Shown piece after piece: positions 26,769-35,765 of a stretch of DNA of 63,411 nt. Within the stretch, counting starts at the first letter, position 1; every line of letters begins with the position of its first letter. The stretch lies in the NCBI GenBank assembly GCA_002841355.1, contig PHFB01000015.1, positions 1-63,411 on the forward strand. The letters run 5' to 3'. The translations under genes were made by a program, and so were the position numbers. The notes beneath the pieces are model-generated. The model worked only from the letters and a program-made list of their open reading frames with translations. It had not been told where the DNA came from and ran no database searches. The DNA comes from Actinobacteria bacterium HGW-Actinobacteria-1 (GTDB lineage: Bacteria > Actinomycetota > Coriobacteriia > Anaerosomatales > Anaerosomataceae).

Positions 26769-29156
26769 TTACTCGTATGCTATCGCATCTCGGACACTGA
26801 CCTGACTCGCCCGGAACGCAGGAGCCACACTGGCGAGCACAGAGATGGCCGCGATGATGCCCAACCAGCTGCCCACACCGGTCAGCGAGAAGTGGTACGA
26901 GAGCGGCAGACCGATCGCACCCGAGAGCAGCGAGACCAGTCCGTAACTCATCGGATATGCCGCCGCGGCACCGATAAGCCACGCCATGAAGCCCACGGCG
27001 AGACCCTCGGTGATGAAGATCTGGTAGATGGATCCGTGCTGCGCACCGATAGCGCGCATCACGCCGATCTCACGAGTGCTCTCGATGACGTTGATCGTCA
27101 TCGTTCCAGTGAGGCCGATGACGCCTACCGCGGCAAGCAGCACTGCCATAATGACGAGGAATGCCACGAGAATGCCAAGCTCGCTGGCGATCTGCTCGCG
27201 GAATTGGGCCGTCGTACGGGTGCTGACAACGCGGTAGTTCGCGTCGTCAAGGCGTGTCTCGATCTCGTCGAGCGCCCGGCGTTGCGATGCTGTGTCCGTG
27301 AACGACATCTTGATGAGCGTCTGGGTGATTCCGGACTCCGGCAGAAGCACTGTCAGCGCTTCTCGGTTCATATAGAGCGCCGAACCTCCGAACTGACCTT
27401 TCACCACGCCGACCACCCGGAGCACCCGCTTCTCTCCCGCAACCTCTACCGTGACGCGCTGCCCGAGGTCGAGCGAGGGCTCGGACTTGCGGGCATCGGT
27501 GTTCACAACGACCGCGTCCTCGTCGCCGACCTGCAGCCAGCGGCCAGCAAGCATCGTCGGGTGAATGAACGTCGTGTCGTACGGCGTGCCGATCAGGTTG
27601 AGTCCCTCGGCGGTCGTCCCGTCGGGGCGATCGAGCGTGACGGTGGTCCCGACCCAGCTCTCAACCTCCGTCACGCCGGGTGTGCCCTTGATGATCCGCT
27701 CGGTTCCGGCCTGATCGGTCTGACGCTCATAGCGGACCTGCGCCTCGTAGCGCCACCAGTCCTCCAGGTCGTCAGTCGTCTGGTTGATCGACGCCTGCAC
27801 GCTGAACACGCTCATGACCACTGCCGAGGCAAGCGAGAGCGTCGTAAGCGTCAGGAGCAGTCGCCCTTTCCTGAGGAACGTATTGCGCAGCGAGAGCGCC
27901 ACCGGCCTGGGAAGTCCGCGAAGCAGTCCCAGAACGCGATCGACGAGCCCATGCCCGAACGCCGCGGAGTCGACGCCCGTTTGCGTGAGCGCCTTGACGA
28001 CCGATGTCCTTGTGCCAAGTCGGATCGGGACGATCGCAGCCAGAAGCGGAACGACGAGCCCAACGCCCACCTCAAGCGTCGTGACCCAGTCCGGCGGTAC
28101 GTAGGAGGAGACGCGGAAGTTGAGGACGCCCGCGGCGAACTCGATGAACTGCTGCCCGGCCCACGCGGATGCGGGTACCCCCACGAGCACCGCCAGCACG
28201 CCGTAGATGGCCACCATCCCGAGGTACATCCATGTGACCTGCGACGCCCGGCCGCCGATCGCCTTCATGATGCCGACCTGCTTGATCTGCTGCGCCATAA
28301 GCGCCGAGACGGTGTTCACCACCAGGAATCCCGAGAGCAGCAGGCTCAGCAGCCCGAGCGCCAACAGCAGCAGTGACACGGCCTTGAAGATATCGCCCAG
28401 GAAGTGGCTGCCCGGTTTGGGCACGTAGACGCCGAGAACCGTGATGCCGTTCTCTTCGAGAACATCGCGCTTGATGTTCTCGGCAAGCAGCGAAGCTTCG
28501 CGCTGCGTGAGGCTCGTTCCTGTCATGGCAACCAGCAGCTCGTTGTACGATTTCGCTTCGCCGATGTCGGGAAGCGATTCGAACGACACGTACCCGGTCT
28601 CCGAACCAACGAACTGCGCAGGCACGGCGTTGATATCGTGGGCGAACCCGCTCACGGTGAGGATCTTCTTCTCGCCGGTTCGCGTCTCGACTTCCAGCGT
28701 GTCGCCGATCTCGTACTTCCCGACCTGGAGCGCCGCTCGCTCAAGCACGATCTCGCCGCGCTTCGGCGGCCAGCTGCGGACGGTCTCGGGCACGATACGC
28801 TGCACCGTGACGTCATCGTAGTCCTTGATCGCCACGAGCGAGAGCGTCCGAGGCGCATCGGCGCCTGCCCAACGATAGCGAAGCGATGCCGAGTGACGCC
28901 CCATCGCCTCGGCCACACCCGGATACTCCCGGGCGCGCCGCACGATCGGGTCGCTGAAGGGCATCGTGTAGAAGTCGGCGTTGAGCGGCACCGACGCCGC
29001 GAACTCCGAGTCGAACTCGCGCAGCAGAATCGCGCGCCCGCCCATCACGACGCCGACGGCGAAGATGCCTGTGGCGATGGAGAGCACGACGAGCACCGTT
29101 CGGAAACGGTGACTCGCGAGGTCGCGGAAGACCTTCTTCCAGCGGACGGCGTGCAC
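26769..29156 (-). CDS. ABC transporter permease, FtsX/MacB family
   Basis: The 795-residue protein has two copies of the FtsX-like module: an N-terminal membrane helix (FRTVLVVLSIATGIFAVGVV), a periplasm-type extracellular domain, a three-helix block (SLLLLALGLLSLLLSGFLVV...), then a second helix, domain and block. Ten or so membrane segments in all. It partners with the ATPase immediately upstream (gap of two bases). Such permeases export lipoproteins, peptides or drugs or act as mechanotransducers; no substrate can be told here. Confidence 0.9.
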   Translation of the reverse strand: MHAVRWKKVFRDLASHRFRTVLVVLSIATGIFAVGVVMGGRAILLREFDSEFAASVPLNADFYTMPFSDPIVRRAREYPGVAEAMGRHSASLRYRWAGADAPRTLSLVAIKDYDDVTVQRIVPETVRSWPPKRGEIVLERAALQVGKYEIGDTLEVETRTGEKKILTVSGFAHDINAVPAQFVGSETGYVSFESLPDIGEAKSYNELLVAMTGTSLTQREASLLAENIKRDVLEENGITVLGVYVPKPGSHFLGDIFKAVSLLLLALGLLSLLLSGFLVVNTVSALMAQQIKQVGIMKAIGGRASQVTWMYLGMVAIYGVLAVLVGVPASAWAGQQFIEFAAGVLNFRVSSYVPPDWVTTLEVGVGLVVPLLAAIVPIRLGTRTSVVKALTQTGVDSAAFGHGLVDRVLGLLRGLPRPVALSLRNTFLRKGRLLLTLTTLSLASAVVMSVFSVQASINQTTDDLEDWWRYEAQVRYERQTDQAGTERIIKGTPGVTEVESWVGTTVTLDRPDGTTAEGLNLIGTPYDTTFIHPTMLAGRWLQVGDEDAVVVNTDARKSEPSLDLGQRVTVEVAGEKRVLRVVGVVKGQFGGSALYMNREALTVLLPESGITQTLIKMSFTDTASQRRALDEIETRLDDANYRVVSTRTTAQFREQIASELGILVAFLVIMAVLLAAVGVIGLTGTMTINVIESTREIGVMRAIGAQHGSIYQIFITEGLAVGFMAWLIGAAAAYPMSYGLVSLLSGAIGLPLSYHFSLTGVGSWLGIIAAISVLASVAPAFRASQVSVRDAIAYE

Positions 29157-29158
29157 CG

Positions 29159-29893
29159 CTATGCCCCGGCCCGCGGACGGTGAACGCGTTCCTCGATGAT
29201 CTCGCCGTCGCTCACATGGAGCGCCCGACGGACACGGTTCGCCATATCGTTGTCGTGCGTGACCATGATGATCGTCTTGTGATGCTCGACAAGCCGCTCG
29301 AACAGACCGAACACGGCGTCGGCCGTCTTGGAGTCGAGGTTCCCGGTCGGTTCATCGGCCGCCAGGATGGGCGGGTCATTCGCAAGAGCTCTGGCGATAG
29401 CGGCGCGCTGCTGCTGCCCGCCGGAGAGCGCCGCAGGCAGCTTGTTCGCCTGATCCGCCAACTCGACTTGCTCGAGCAGGTCCATAGCCCGGTCCACGCG
29501 CTCTCGGGGTGCCCACATGTGGCAGAAGTCCATCGGTAGAAGGATGTTCTCACGCACGGTAAGCGTGGGAAGCAGCTGGAAGAACTGGAAGACGACACCG
29601 ATCGTGCGGCCGCGCCAGCGCGCCAAATCGTTTTCGCCCAGGTCGTGGACGGGCGTGCCATCGATGACGATCTCGCCCGAGGTCGGGTGGTCGATACCGG
29701 TGATCATGTTGATGAGCGTTGTCTTGCCGCTCCCCGACTTGCCGATGATGCCCACGAACTCGCCGGTATGGACGTCGAGGTCGATCCCCTTGAGTGCCGT
29801 GAACGGCGTCTCTCCGGTGTCGTAGACCTTGAAGACACTGCGCAGCCGAAGCAGCGCGCCGTCGGACGAACCAGGGGTGGCGATCTGGGACAT
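29159..29893 (-). CDS. ABC transporter ATP-binding protein, MacB/LolD type
   Basis: The 244-residue ATPase has Walker [11 protein letters not shown]-loop [13 protein letters not shown], signature LSGGQQQR, Walker [16 protein letters not shown] and H-loop VTHD. The order and the downstream FtsX-like permease place it in the LolD/MacB branch. The initiator ATG at 29893 lies 134 bp from the divergent UBP zinc-finger gene. Confidence 0.94.
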   Translation of the reverse strand: MSQIATPGSSDGALLRLRSVFKVYDTGETPFTALKGIDLDVHTGEFVGIIGKSGSGKTTLINMITGIDHPTSGEIVIDGTPVHDLGENDLARWRGRTIGVVFQFFQLLPTLTVRENILLPMDFCHMWAPRERVDRAMDLLEQVELADQANKLPAALSGGQQQRAAIARALANDPPILAADEPTGNLDSKTADAVFGLFERLVEHHKTIIMVTHDNDMANRVRRALHVSDGEIIEERVHRPRAGA

Positions 29894-30027
29894 GACTGAA
29901 TCGCTCCGTTCAGTGCGGTTACTGGCGAGCGGACACGGCGCCTCTCAGGATATACCCCCTGCGCTGTTGGGGCACCCCACGCTCATGGGTATCAAGACTT
30001 CGACCATCCAATGGAGGGAACACGCCG

Positions 30028-30312
30028 ATGAAGTGCGAACACGTCACGTCATGCACCCCGAAACTAGAAGCTTCGGCTCCGGTCTGTGAGGAGTGCGTCA
30101 AGACAGGCGACACGTGGGTCCAGGTGCGCGTATGCAAGGTATGCGGCCACACGGGATGCTGTGACTCCTCCAAGAACCGTCACGCGCGTGCCCACTTCCA
30201 TGAGACCGGCCACGCGATCATGGGACCCGCTGATCCCGCGACGGGCCACGGCGACTGGCTGTGGTGCTACGAGCACGACTCGTACGTGACCGAGACCGGC
30301 GAACTCGAGTAG
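30028..30312 (+). CDS. UBP-type zinc-finger protein
   Basis: The 94-residue protein is almost entirely a ZnF-UBP domain: C3 and C9 near the start, CEECVKTGDTWVQVRVCKVCGHTGCCDSSKNRHARAHFHETGH, and WCYEHD. In eukaryotes this fold binds the ubiquitin C-terminal glycine; bacterial versions have no known ligand. It starts a tight plus-strand run with the DUF362 and polyferredoxin genes (10 and 1 bases between them). Confidence 0.88.
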   Translation: MKCEHVTSCTPKLEASAPVCEECVKTGDTWVQVRVCKVCGHTGCCDSSKNRHARAHFHETGHAIMGPADPATGHGDWLWCYEHDSYVTETGELE

Positions 30313-30322
30313 CGAGCCGCAC

Positions 30323-31339
30323 ATGAGCGATCTCGAACGCAGGGATTTCTGCCGCATCCTTACCGGGTGCACGCTTCTGGCGTGCACGGGTGGCCTTGCC
30401 GGGTGTGCCCGGCTGCTGGACTGGTCGGCCGGCACCGACGCCGGACGTGGCCGAGTCGCCACGATGGCCGCGAACCCGCCGGTCGTCGAGGCATCGTCCA
30501 CCGTCACACCCAGCGAGACCGTCCCCGCACCCGCTCTCCCCGACCTCGCGGTCTACACCGGCGATGACCCGGCGGCGAACGTCCGCGCGGCCGTCGCCGC
30601 ACTCGGCGGTATGGACCGCTTCGTGAAGCGAGGCGCCAGGGTGGTCATCAAACCGAACGTGATCGTGGGACGCGCGCCGGAGCTCGCGACCACCACCAAC
30701 CCGATCGCACTCGCCGCCGTCGTGACGATGGCGTATGAAGCGGGCGCGGCTCAGGTTACCGTGCTCGATCGGCCCACCGGCGACCCGCGTACCGCGTTCG
30801 AGGGCTCAGGGATCGCGAAGGCGGTCAATGACGTTGACGGCACGGTGAAGATCCTCTCGGACAGGAACTTCGAGCGATTCGACATCCCGAAGGGGCGCGT
30901 GCTCACGAGCTGGCCGCTCGTGACGGACATCTTTGAGGCCGACACGTTCATCAACATGCCGATCGCAAAGACACACAGCATGGCGGGGCTCACGATGTCG
31001 ATGAAGAACCTCATGGGCGTCATGGGCGGCACTCGCGGGACGGTGCACCAGGACTTCCACCAGAAGATCGTGGACCTTGCCACGCTCGTGCAACCGCACC
31101 TGGTGATCCTGGACGCGTACCGCATCATGATCCGCAACGGGCCCACGGGCGGCAGCCTCAAAGACGTGCGCACCCCAAAGACCGCCATCGCCGGAACCAA
31201 CATGCCCTCGGTCGACGCCTACGGGGCCACGCTCTTCGGCAAGCAGGCAAGCGACCTCAAGTACCTGGTGAACGCCGGTGCGCAAGGCCTTGGCGTGATC
31301 GACCTCAACAAGCTCGACATCGCCAAAGGGACCACCTAG
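30323..31339 (+). CDS. DUF362 protein with twin-arginine lipoprotein signal
   Basis: The 338-residue protein begins with a Tat-like signal ERRDFCRILTGCTLLACTG and a lipobox LAGC. The rest matches DUF362: VVIKPNVIVGRAPELATTTNPIALAAVV, AAQVTVLDRPTGDPRTAF, INMPIAKTHSMAGLTMSMKNLMGVM, VILDAYRIM. DUF362 is a family of unknown redox-related function, often next to Fe-S proteins. Twin arginine export implies folding, perhaps with a cofactor, in the cytoplasm. The stop is one base from the polyferredoxin start. Confidence 0.85.
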   Translation: MSDLERRDFCRILTGCTLLACTGGLAGCARLLDWSAGTDAGRGRVATMAANPPVVEASSTVTPSETVPAPALPDLAVYTGDDPAANVRAAVAALGGMDRFVKRGARVVIKPNVIVGRAPELATTTNPIALAAVVTMAYEAGAAQVTVLDRPTGDPRTAFEGSGIAKAVNDVDGTVKILSDRNFERFDIPKGRVLTSWPLVTDIFEADTFINMPIAKTHSMAGLTMSMKNLMGVMGGTRGTVHQDFHQKIVDLATLVQPHLVILDAYRIMIRNGPTGGSLKDVRTPKTAIAGTNMPSVDAYGATLFGKQASDLKYLVNAGAQGLGVIDLNKLDIAKGTT

Positions 31340-31340
31340 A

Positions 31341-32858
31341 ATGCCGGCCGAGAAGCGCCGCTGGCGCGGCATCCACGGGCTTCGCCACGCGTTCCAGTGG
31401 TCGTTCTTCGCGCTGTTCATCGCGCTGCTCACACTTACCGTCTGGCCGCTTGGCCACGTGTTCCTCGGCGTGTTCTTGCTTGCGGACCCGCTCATCGCCG
31501 CGAACTCGCTCGCGAACGGCGTCTGGGCGTGGCCGATGCTCGCCGCGCTCGCCATGCTGCTCGCGCCACTCGTGCTCGGTCGAGCGTTTTGCGGCTACGT
31601 CTGCCCCACCGGCACGCTAATCGAGGCAGCTGCCGGGCGCTCCACGCGCCGACTCGGCGCGCACGCCCGCGAGCACTGGCGGAAGGTTCCGGCGTTCGTG
31701 CTGCTCGGCTCGGCGGGACTGCTGCTGTTCGCGAGCGGGCTCTTCCTGCTGCTCGACCCACTCGCGCTTCTCACCCGCACGGCGACGGTCCTGCTGTACC
31801 CGTTCCTCGACCGGATGATCCGCCTTGCGGGCGACGTCGCGTACCTGGCGCCCCCGCTTCGCGGCGCCACCGACTTTGTCACCACCGCGCTGACCGGACG
31901 GCTCGTATTCGCCGTGCCGCGCGTGTACGGACTCTCCGTGGGCGTTCTGGGAGTCTTCGCAGGGATTCTCGGCCTCAACCTGCTCGAGCCGCGGCTGTGG
32001 TGCAAGCACATCTGTCCGCTCGGCGCGCTGCTCGGGCTTGTCGGACGGCTCGCACCCGCCGGTCGTCGCGTGAACGCCGAGGCGTGCATCCAGTGCGGCG
32101 CATGCGAGCAAGCGTGCCCGATGGACGCCGTCCGCGACGGCTTCCTCGCAACCGACACCTCCCGCTGTCAGCTCTGCATGGCGTGCGCGGATGCATGCCC
32201 CGTCGACGCGATCTCGACCGGCCTCAAGCCGCGCACGTCGCTCTACTCACCGTCACGTCGGTCGTTTGTCGCCGGAGGCGTGCTTGCGCTTCTCGGCGGC
32301 TTCTTCGCCTTCACCGGCCTCTCGCGTGTCGCGCGCAACGTCCGCCTCATCCGCCCGCCAGGCGCCCGTGCCGAGAAGGAACTGCTCGCGCTCTGCAGCC
32401 GCTGCGGTCAGTGCATGAAAGTGTGCCCCACCAACGTCTTGCAGCCGTCACTGTCGAAGGCCGGTCTCGAGGGCATCTTCACGCCCGAGATGGAGTACCG
32501 CATCGGCGCCTGCGACTGGGCGTGCAACGAGTGCGGCAAGGTGTGCCCGACCTCCGCGATCCAGCCGCTCGAGCTCGAAGTGAAGCGCACGACGAAGATC
32601 GGCCGCGCGTACATCGACCGCAACCGGTGCATCCCGTGGGCCGACTACAAGACGTGCATCGTGTGCCAGGAGCTCTGCCCGGTGCCCGACAAAGCGATTG
32701 TGATCACCGAGGAAGAGGTCGTCACACCCGAGGGCGTGACCGTCAGGCTACAGCGGCCGCACGTTGTCGTGGACCGCTGCATCGGCTGCGGCGTCTGCGA
32801 GTTCAACTGCCCGGTGGCGCAGGAGTCGGCGATCACCGTCCGCACGATCGCCGAGTAG
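31341..32858 (+). CDS. Membrane polyferredoxin, NapH-like part fused to NapG-like part with internal twin-arginine segment
   Basis: The 505-residue protein has a membrane section (residues ~1-240) with cysteine motifs CGYVCPTG and CKHICPLG, as in NapH/RdxA/CcoG-like proteins, then two [4Fe-4S] motifs (CIQCGACEQACP, CQLCMACADACP). Next comes SRRSFVAGGVLALLGGFF, a twin-arginine-like membrane segment, then further clusters (CSRCGQCMKVCP, CDWACNECGKVCP, CIVCQELCP, CIGCGVCEFNCP) resembling NapG. So it looks like a natural fusion of quinol-side and periplasmic electron carriers. It probably passes electrons from the membrane outward to the DUF362 partner. Confidence 0.85.
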   Translation: MPAEKRRWRGIHGLRHAFQWSFFALFIALLTLTVWPLGHVFLGVFLLADPLIAANSLANGVWAWPMLAALAMLLAPLVLGRAFCGYVCPTGTLIEAAAGRSTRRLGAHAREHWRKVPAFVLLGSAGLLLFASGLFLLLDPLALLTRTATVLLYPFLDRMIRLAGDVAYLAPPLRGATDFVTTALTGRLVFAVPRVYGLSVGVLGVFAGILGLNLLEPRLWCKHICPLGALLGLVGRLAPAGRRVNAEACIQCGACEQACPMDAVRDGFLATDTSRCQLCMACADACPVDAISTGLKPRTSLYSPSRRSFVAGGVLALLGGFFAFTGLSRVARNVRLIRPPGARAEKELLALCSRCGQCMKVCPTNVLQPSLSKAGLEGIFTPEMEYRIGACDWACNECGKVCPTSAIQPLELEVKRTTKIGRAYIDRNRCIPWADYKTCIVCQELCPVPDKAIVITEEEVVTPEGVTVRLQRPHVVVDRCIGCGVCEFNCPVAQESAITVRTIAE

Positions 32859-32860
32859 CC

Positions 32861-33859
32861 CTACCACTCCTTCATGTCAGCGATGCGGTAGCCAGCCTCG
32901 GTGGGAACGAGCCAGTACTGCCACTTCTCGGTGCCCCACGTCCAGACCTGTGTGGACTTCACCCAGAACGAACCGTCCGACTGCTCTGTGGTGCCATCGA
33001 TGGTGAAGGACTTGAACTGGCCGTCAGCCTCGCCCGCACTCGCTCCATCGTTCGCGAACGGCTCGACCGTGAGCGCGTGTGCGTCCATGCCGCGGTCTTC
33101 CATCACTGCGTACAGGTGGTCGCTCAGGACCGCCGCGGCCTCTTCCGCCGAGGACATCTCCACGTTGCCGCCGCCTGGCACATCGCTCGCGAAATCGAGC
33201 GCTTCCTCGGCGGTGACACTCCAGGAGCCGTCGGCCGCCTTGGACACGGTGACTGCCGCGGCATACTCGCTCGCCGGCGGCCCGACCCAGAACGTGACGT
33301 CGGTGGGGCTCTCTTCGTACACGGTGTACACCCAGTCGGCCCCGTACTCGGGAAGCTTGGCTTTGATGGCCGCCTCCGCGGTGTCGAAACCGCTCGGGGC
33401 AGTAGTCTCGACGGGAGCCTCAGAGACTTCCGTTGTCGCCGACTTCACGGACGTACTGAAGGTGAACACTCCCAGCAGCGCGAGCGCGGCGATCGCCACG
33501 CCAAGCAGCACGAACGCGCCAACCACGAGCGCGATGATGAGACCCGTCTTGCTCTTCTTCGCGGGCGCTGCAACGATCGGGGCCCCCGGCGCGGGATACG
33601 TCGCGGGATACTGCGGCGCCGCTTGCGGCTGCGCCTGCCCGGCTTGCCATGCGGCGTATTCCTGCTGATAGCGAGCGTACTCACGATCGTACTCGGCCTG
33701 GGCGTCGCTCGCCTGAGGCGCGGAAGGCTCAACGGGTGCGGCGTCTTCGATGACCGGCATCACCTGTGTCGGTGGCACCTCGGTGGGCAGCTGTCCTCCG
33801 CACGAACCACAGAAGCCTTGACCGGATTCATACGGGGAACCACACGTCGGACACTGCAT
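32861..33859 (-). CDS. Zinc-ribbon membrane protein with extracytoplasmic domain
   Basis: This 332-residue protein starts with a zinc ribbon (CPTCGSPYESGQGFCGSCG) followed by a Pro/Gln/Tyr-rich linker, one membrane helix (GLIIALVVGAFVLLGVAIAALALLG) and a ~200-residue outer domain (WVYTVYEESPTDVTFWVG..., WSVTAEEALDFASDV..., WGTEKWQYWLVPTEAGYRIADM). Such zinc-ribbon/helix proteins are common in actinobacteria and of unknown role. The stop is two bases from the stop of the convergent polyferredoxin gene. Confidence 0.75.
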   Translation of the reverse strand: MQCPTCGSPYESGQGFCGSCGGQLPTEVPPTQVMPVIEDAAPVEPSAPQASDAQAEYDREYARYQQEYAAWQAGQAQPQAAPQYPATYPAPGAPIVAAPAKKSKTGLIIALVVGAFVLLGVAIAALALLGVFTFSTSVKSATTEVSEAPVETTAPSGFDTAEAAIKAKLPEYGADWVYTVYEESPTDVTFWVGPPASEYAAAVTVSKAADGSWSVTAEEALDFASDVPGGGNVEMSSAEEAAAVLSDHLYAVMEDRGMDAHALTVEPFANDGASAGEADGQFKSFTIDGTTEQSDGSFWVKSTQVWTWGTEKWQYWLVPTEAGYRIADMKEW

Positions 33860-33926
33860 ATTGAGACTCCTCCCGGGACGCCCTACCCCCCGAGCCTAGA
33901 GCCTCTGGCGCGAAGCGTAAAGCCTC

Positions 33927-35648
33927 TCAGGCGCAGGCGAGCTCGAGCCGGCCCTGAACGATGCCGTCCGGTCCAGACCCGGTACGACGCAGCGCCATGA
34001 TGGCCACGTCGTCTTCAAGATGCCCGTCGGCGAAAGAGAATGCCGAGAGGAAGAGCGACTCAGGAACCTCTTCGGCGGGCTCGGCCGCACACATGGCGAC
34101 GTTCTCGAGGAGCCGGTCGGTACCGTAGCGCTCGCCGTGTCGATTCTTGGCCTCGGTCAGGCCGTCGGTATACATCACCAGCAGGTCGCCCGGGTCGAGC
34201 ACGGTCTCGCTCGCGTTGTAGCGGGAGTCCTGACGCACGCCAAGCACCATGTGCGGCTCGGCAAGGAAGACCGGATCGGCGCCGTCGCGCAGGAGGACCG
34301 GCGACGGATGACCCGCGAGGCAATACGAGAAGTGACCGGTGATGTTGTCGAGCAAACCGAAGAACGCGGTCGCGAACTCCTCGGGAGCTCCGCCGCGCAG
34401 CATGATGTCGTTCGCATGGCCAAGGACGCTGCCCGGAGACGGCAGACGCATCGCCTCGGCGCGCATGGCGCTCTTGATGAGCGTGGTAAGCGCCGCCACC
34501 TCCACGCCGCGACCAGCAACGTCACCGACCATGAGGCCGAGGCGCTGGTTCTCAAGCTGGATCACGTCGTAGAAGTCGCCGCCAACGTGCGCACCTGCAG
34601 AGGCCGAATGGTACAGGTGCCCCAACTGCAATCCCGGCACGGAGGCAGGTGCACTGAAGAGCGCCGACTGCAGCGTCCGCGTGATACGGCGCTCCGAGTC
34701 GTACAGTCGCGCATTCTCAAGTGCGAGCGACAGCGAGACCGCCAGTTTCTCGGCAAGCTCCACCATCGCGGGCGTGAACGGCGTCTCCACATCCCAGCAG
34801 AATCCCATGACGCCGGTAGCCTGGCCGCGGTGAAGCACGGGCACCATCAGGAACGCCCCGATGTCGTGCCGCTGCATGAGCTCCAGGTGTTCGTCCGAGA
34901 CGCTCTTCGTTCCCGTCGCGTACTCAACCGAGCAGCTCCTGGCCGCGAGCGACGGCAGCGACAGCTCGTCCTCCCTGAACGAGAGGCCGATCATCTCGGT
35001 CGGCCACCCGTGCACGTTACGGAAGACCCACGAGCCGTTCTCGCGCTCGGCGAGCCAACCCCAGTCGGCCTTGAACGCCTCCGTTGCCTCGACGAGCACG
35101 CGCTGCAGGATCTCCTCGGCATCAAGCGAGGAGAGGATGGTCGTGTTGATAAGTCCCATGGCCGAGCGAAGATCGGCATGCTCGCGCTCGATGGCGCGAC
35201 GCATGCTCACCTGCGGCGTGACGTCGATGCCAAGGAGCAGCACGTCGAACGGATCGCCGATGCGAGCGGGCATGGGCAAATAGCTGAGCTGCCAGAAGGA
35301 GGTCTCGCCCCACGACGCGTGATACTCGTACTCGGGATCAGTGAACGCCTGGCCGGTGTAAGCCGCGTCGATGAATCGCACCGCAGATCGGGTGTCGGAG
35401 AGGAAGCCTCGTACCGGCATCCCAAGAAGGTCCCATTGCGGTCGCGCATCGTCCATGAGATCGAGGAAAGCGCGGTTGGTCCAGCGGAATCTCAGTTCCG
35501 CGCCCGACCAAAGCGCAGCCGGGAACGAGGACCCTTCGAGCAACAGCGCGAGGCGCGCCCAGTCGCTCAACGGCGGCAGGCCGGAACCGGCGCTCTCGAT
35601 CCTGTCTTTGACGTCGCCCGTGACCGACACCTCCGCGCACGAGTACAA
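33927..35648 (-). CDS. PAS-GAF-SpoIIE (PP2C-type) serine phosphatase
   Basis: The 573-residue protein has an N-terminal PAS-like domain (LRFRWTNRAFLDLMDDARPQW), a GAF domain (residues ~160-320; LDAEEILQRVLVEATEAFKADWGWL) and a C-terminal PP2C/SpoIIE phosphatase: HVGGDFYDVIQL, VGDVAGRGVEVAALTTLIKSA, YTDGLTEAKN, HLEDDVAIMALR, with the metal-binding aspartates present. Proteins of this kind dephosphorylate anti-anti-sigma factors. The start is uncertain: TTG 35648 is used for frame length and AGGGAA upstream; GTG at 35630 is an alternative. The gene is divergent from the GerMN lipoprotein. Confidence 0.88.
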   Translation of the reverse strand: MYSCAEVSVTGDVKDRIESAGSGLPPLSDWARLALLLEGSSFPAALWSGAELRFRWTNRAFLDLMDDARPQWDLLGMPVRGFLSDTRSAVRFIDAAYTGQAFTDPEYEYHASWGETSFWQLSYLPMPARIGDPFDVLLLGIDVTPQVSMRRAIEREHADLRSAMGLINTTILSSLDAEEILQRVLVEATEAFKADWGWLAERENGSWVFRNVHGWPTEMIGLSFREDELSLPSLAARSCSVEYATGTKSVSDEHLELMQRHDIGAFLMVPVLHRGQATGVMGFCWDVETPFTPAMVELAEKLAVSLSLALENARLYDSERRITRTLQSALFSAPASVPGLQLGHLYHSASAGAHVGGDFYDVIQLENQRLGLMVGDVAGRGVEVAALTTLIKSAMRAEAMRLPSPGSVLGHANDIMLRGGAPEEFATAFFGLLDNITGHFSYCLAGHPSPVLLRDGADPVFLAEPHMVLGVRQDSRYNASETVLDPGDLLVMYTDGLTEAKNRHGERYGTDRLLENVAMCAAEPAEEVPESLFLSAFSFADGHLEDDVAIMALRRTGSGPDGIVQGRLELACA

Positions 35649-35657
35649 AGGTATACG

Positions 35658-35694
35658 TTCCCTGTCATTGGTGTATCGGCTCGATTACAGGGAA
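35658..35694. promoter_or_regulatory. Inverted repeat in the divergent SpoIIE/GerMN region
   Basis: TTCCCTGT (35658-35665) and ACAGGGAA (35687-35694) are perfect 8-base inverted arms, 21 bases apart (arm centres about three helical turns). The spacing suits a dimer or looped regulator covering the divergent promoters. Which protein binds is unknown. Confidence 0.4.
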
Positions 35695-35765
35695 TCTGAA
35701 TGGGTTAACGGCGGACGGTAGCGCGGGGATACACTGGCGTTGGTTCCTTTACGAGGGGGTGCGTC

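Noticed and set aside
31397-34000. Long plus-strand frame over the polyferredoxin and zinc-ribbon genes
   Set aside because: It is frame-shifted from the real polyferredoxin gene and runs antisense over the next one. No domain appears in it.
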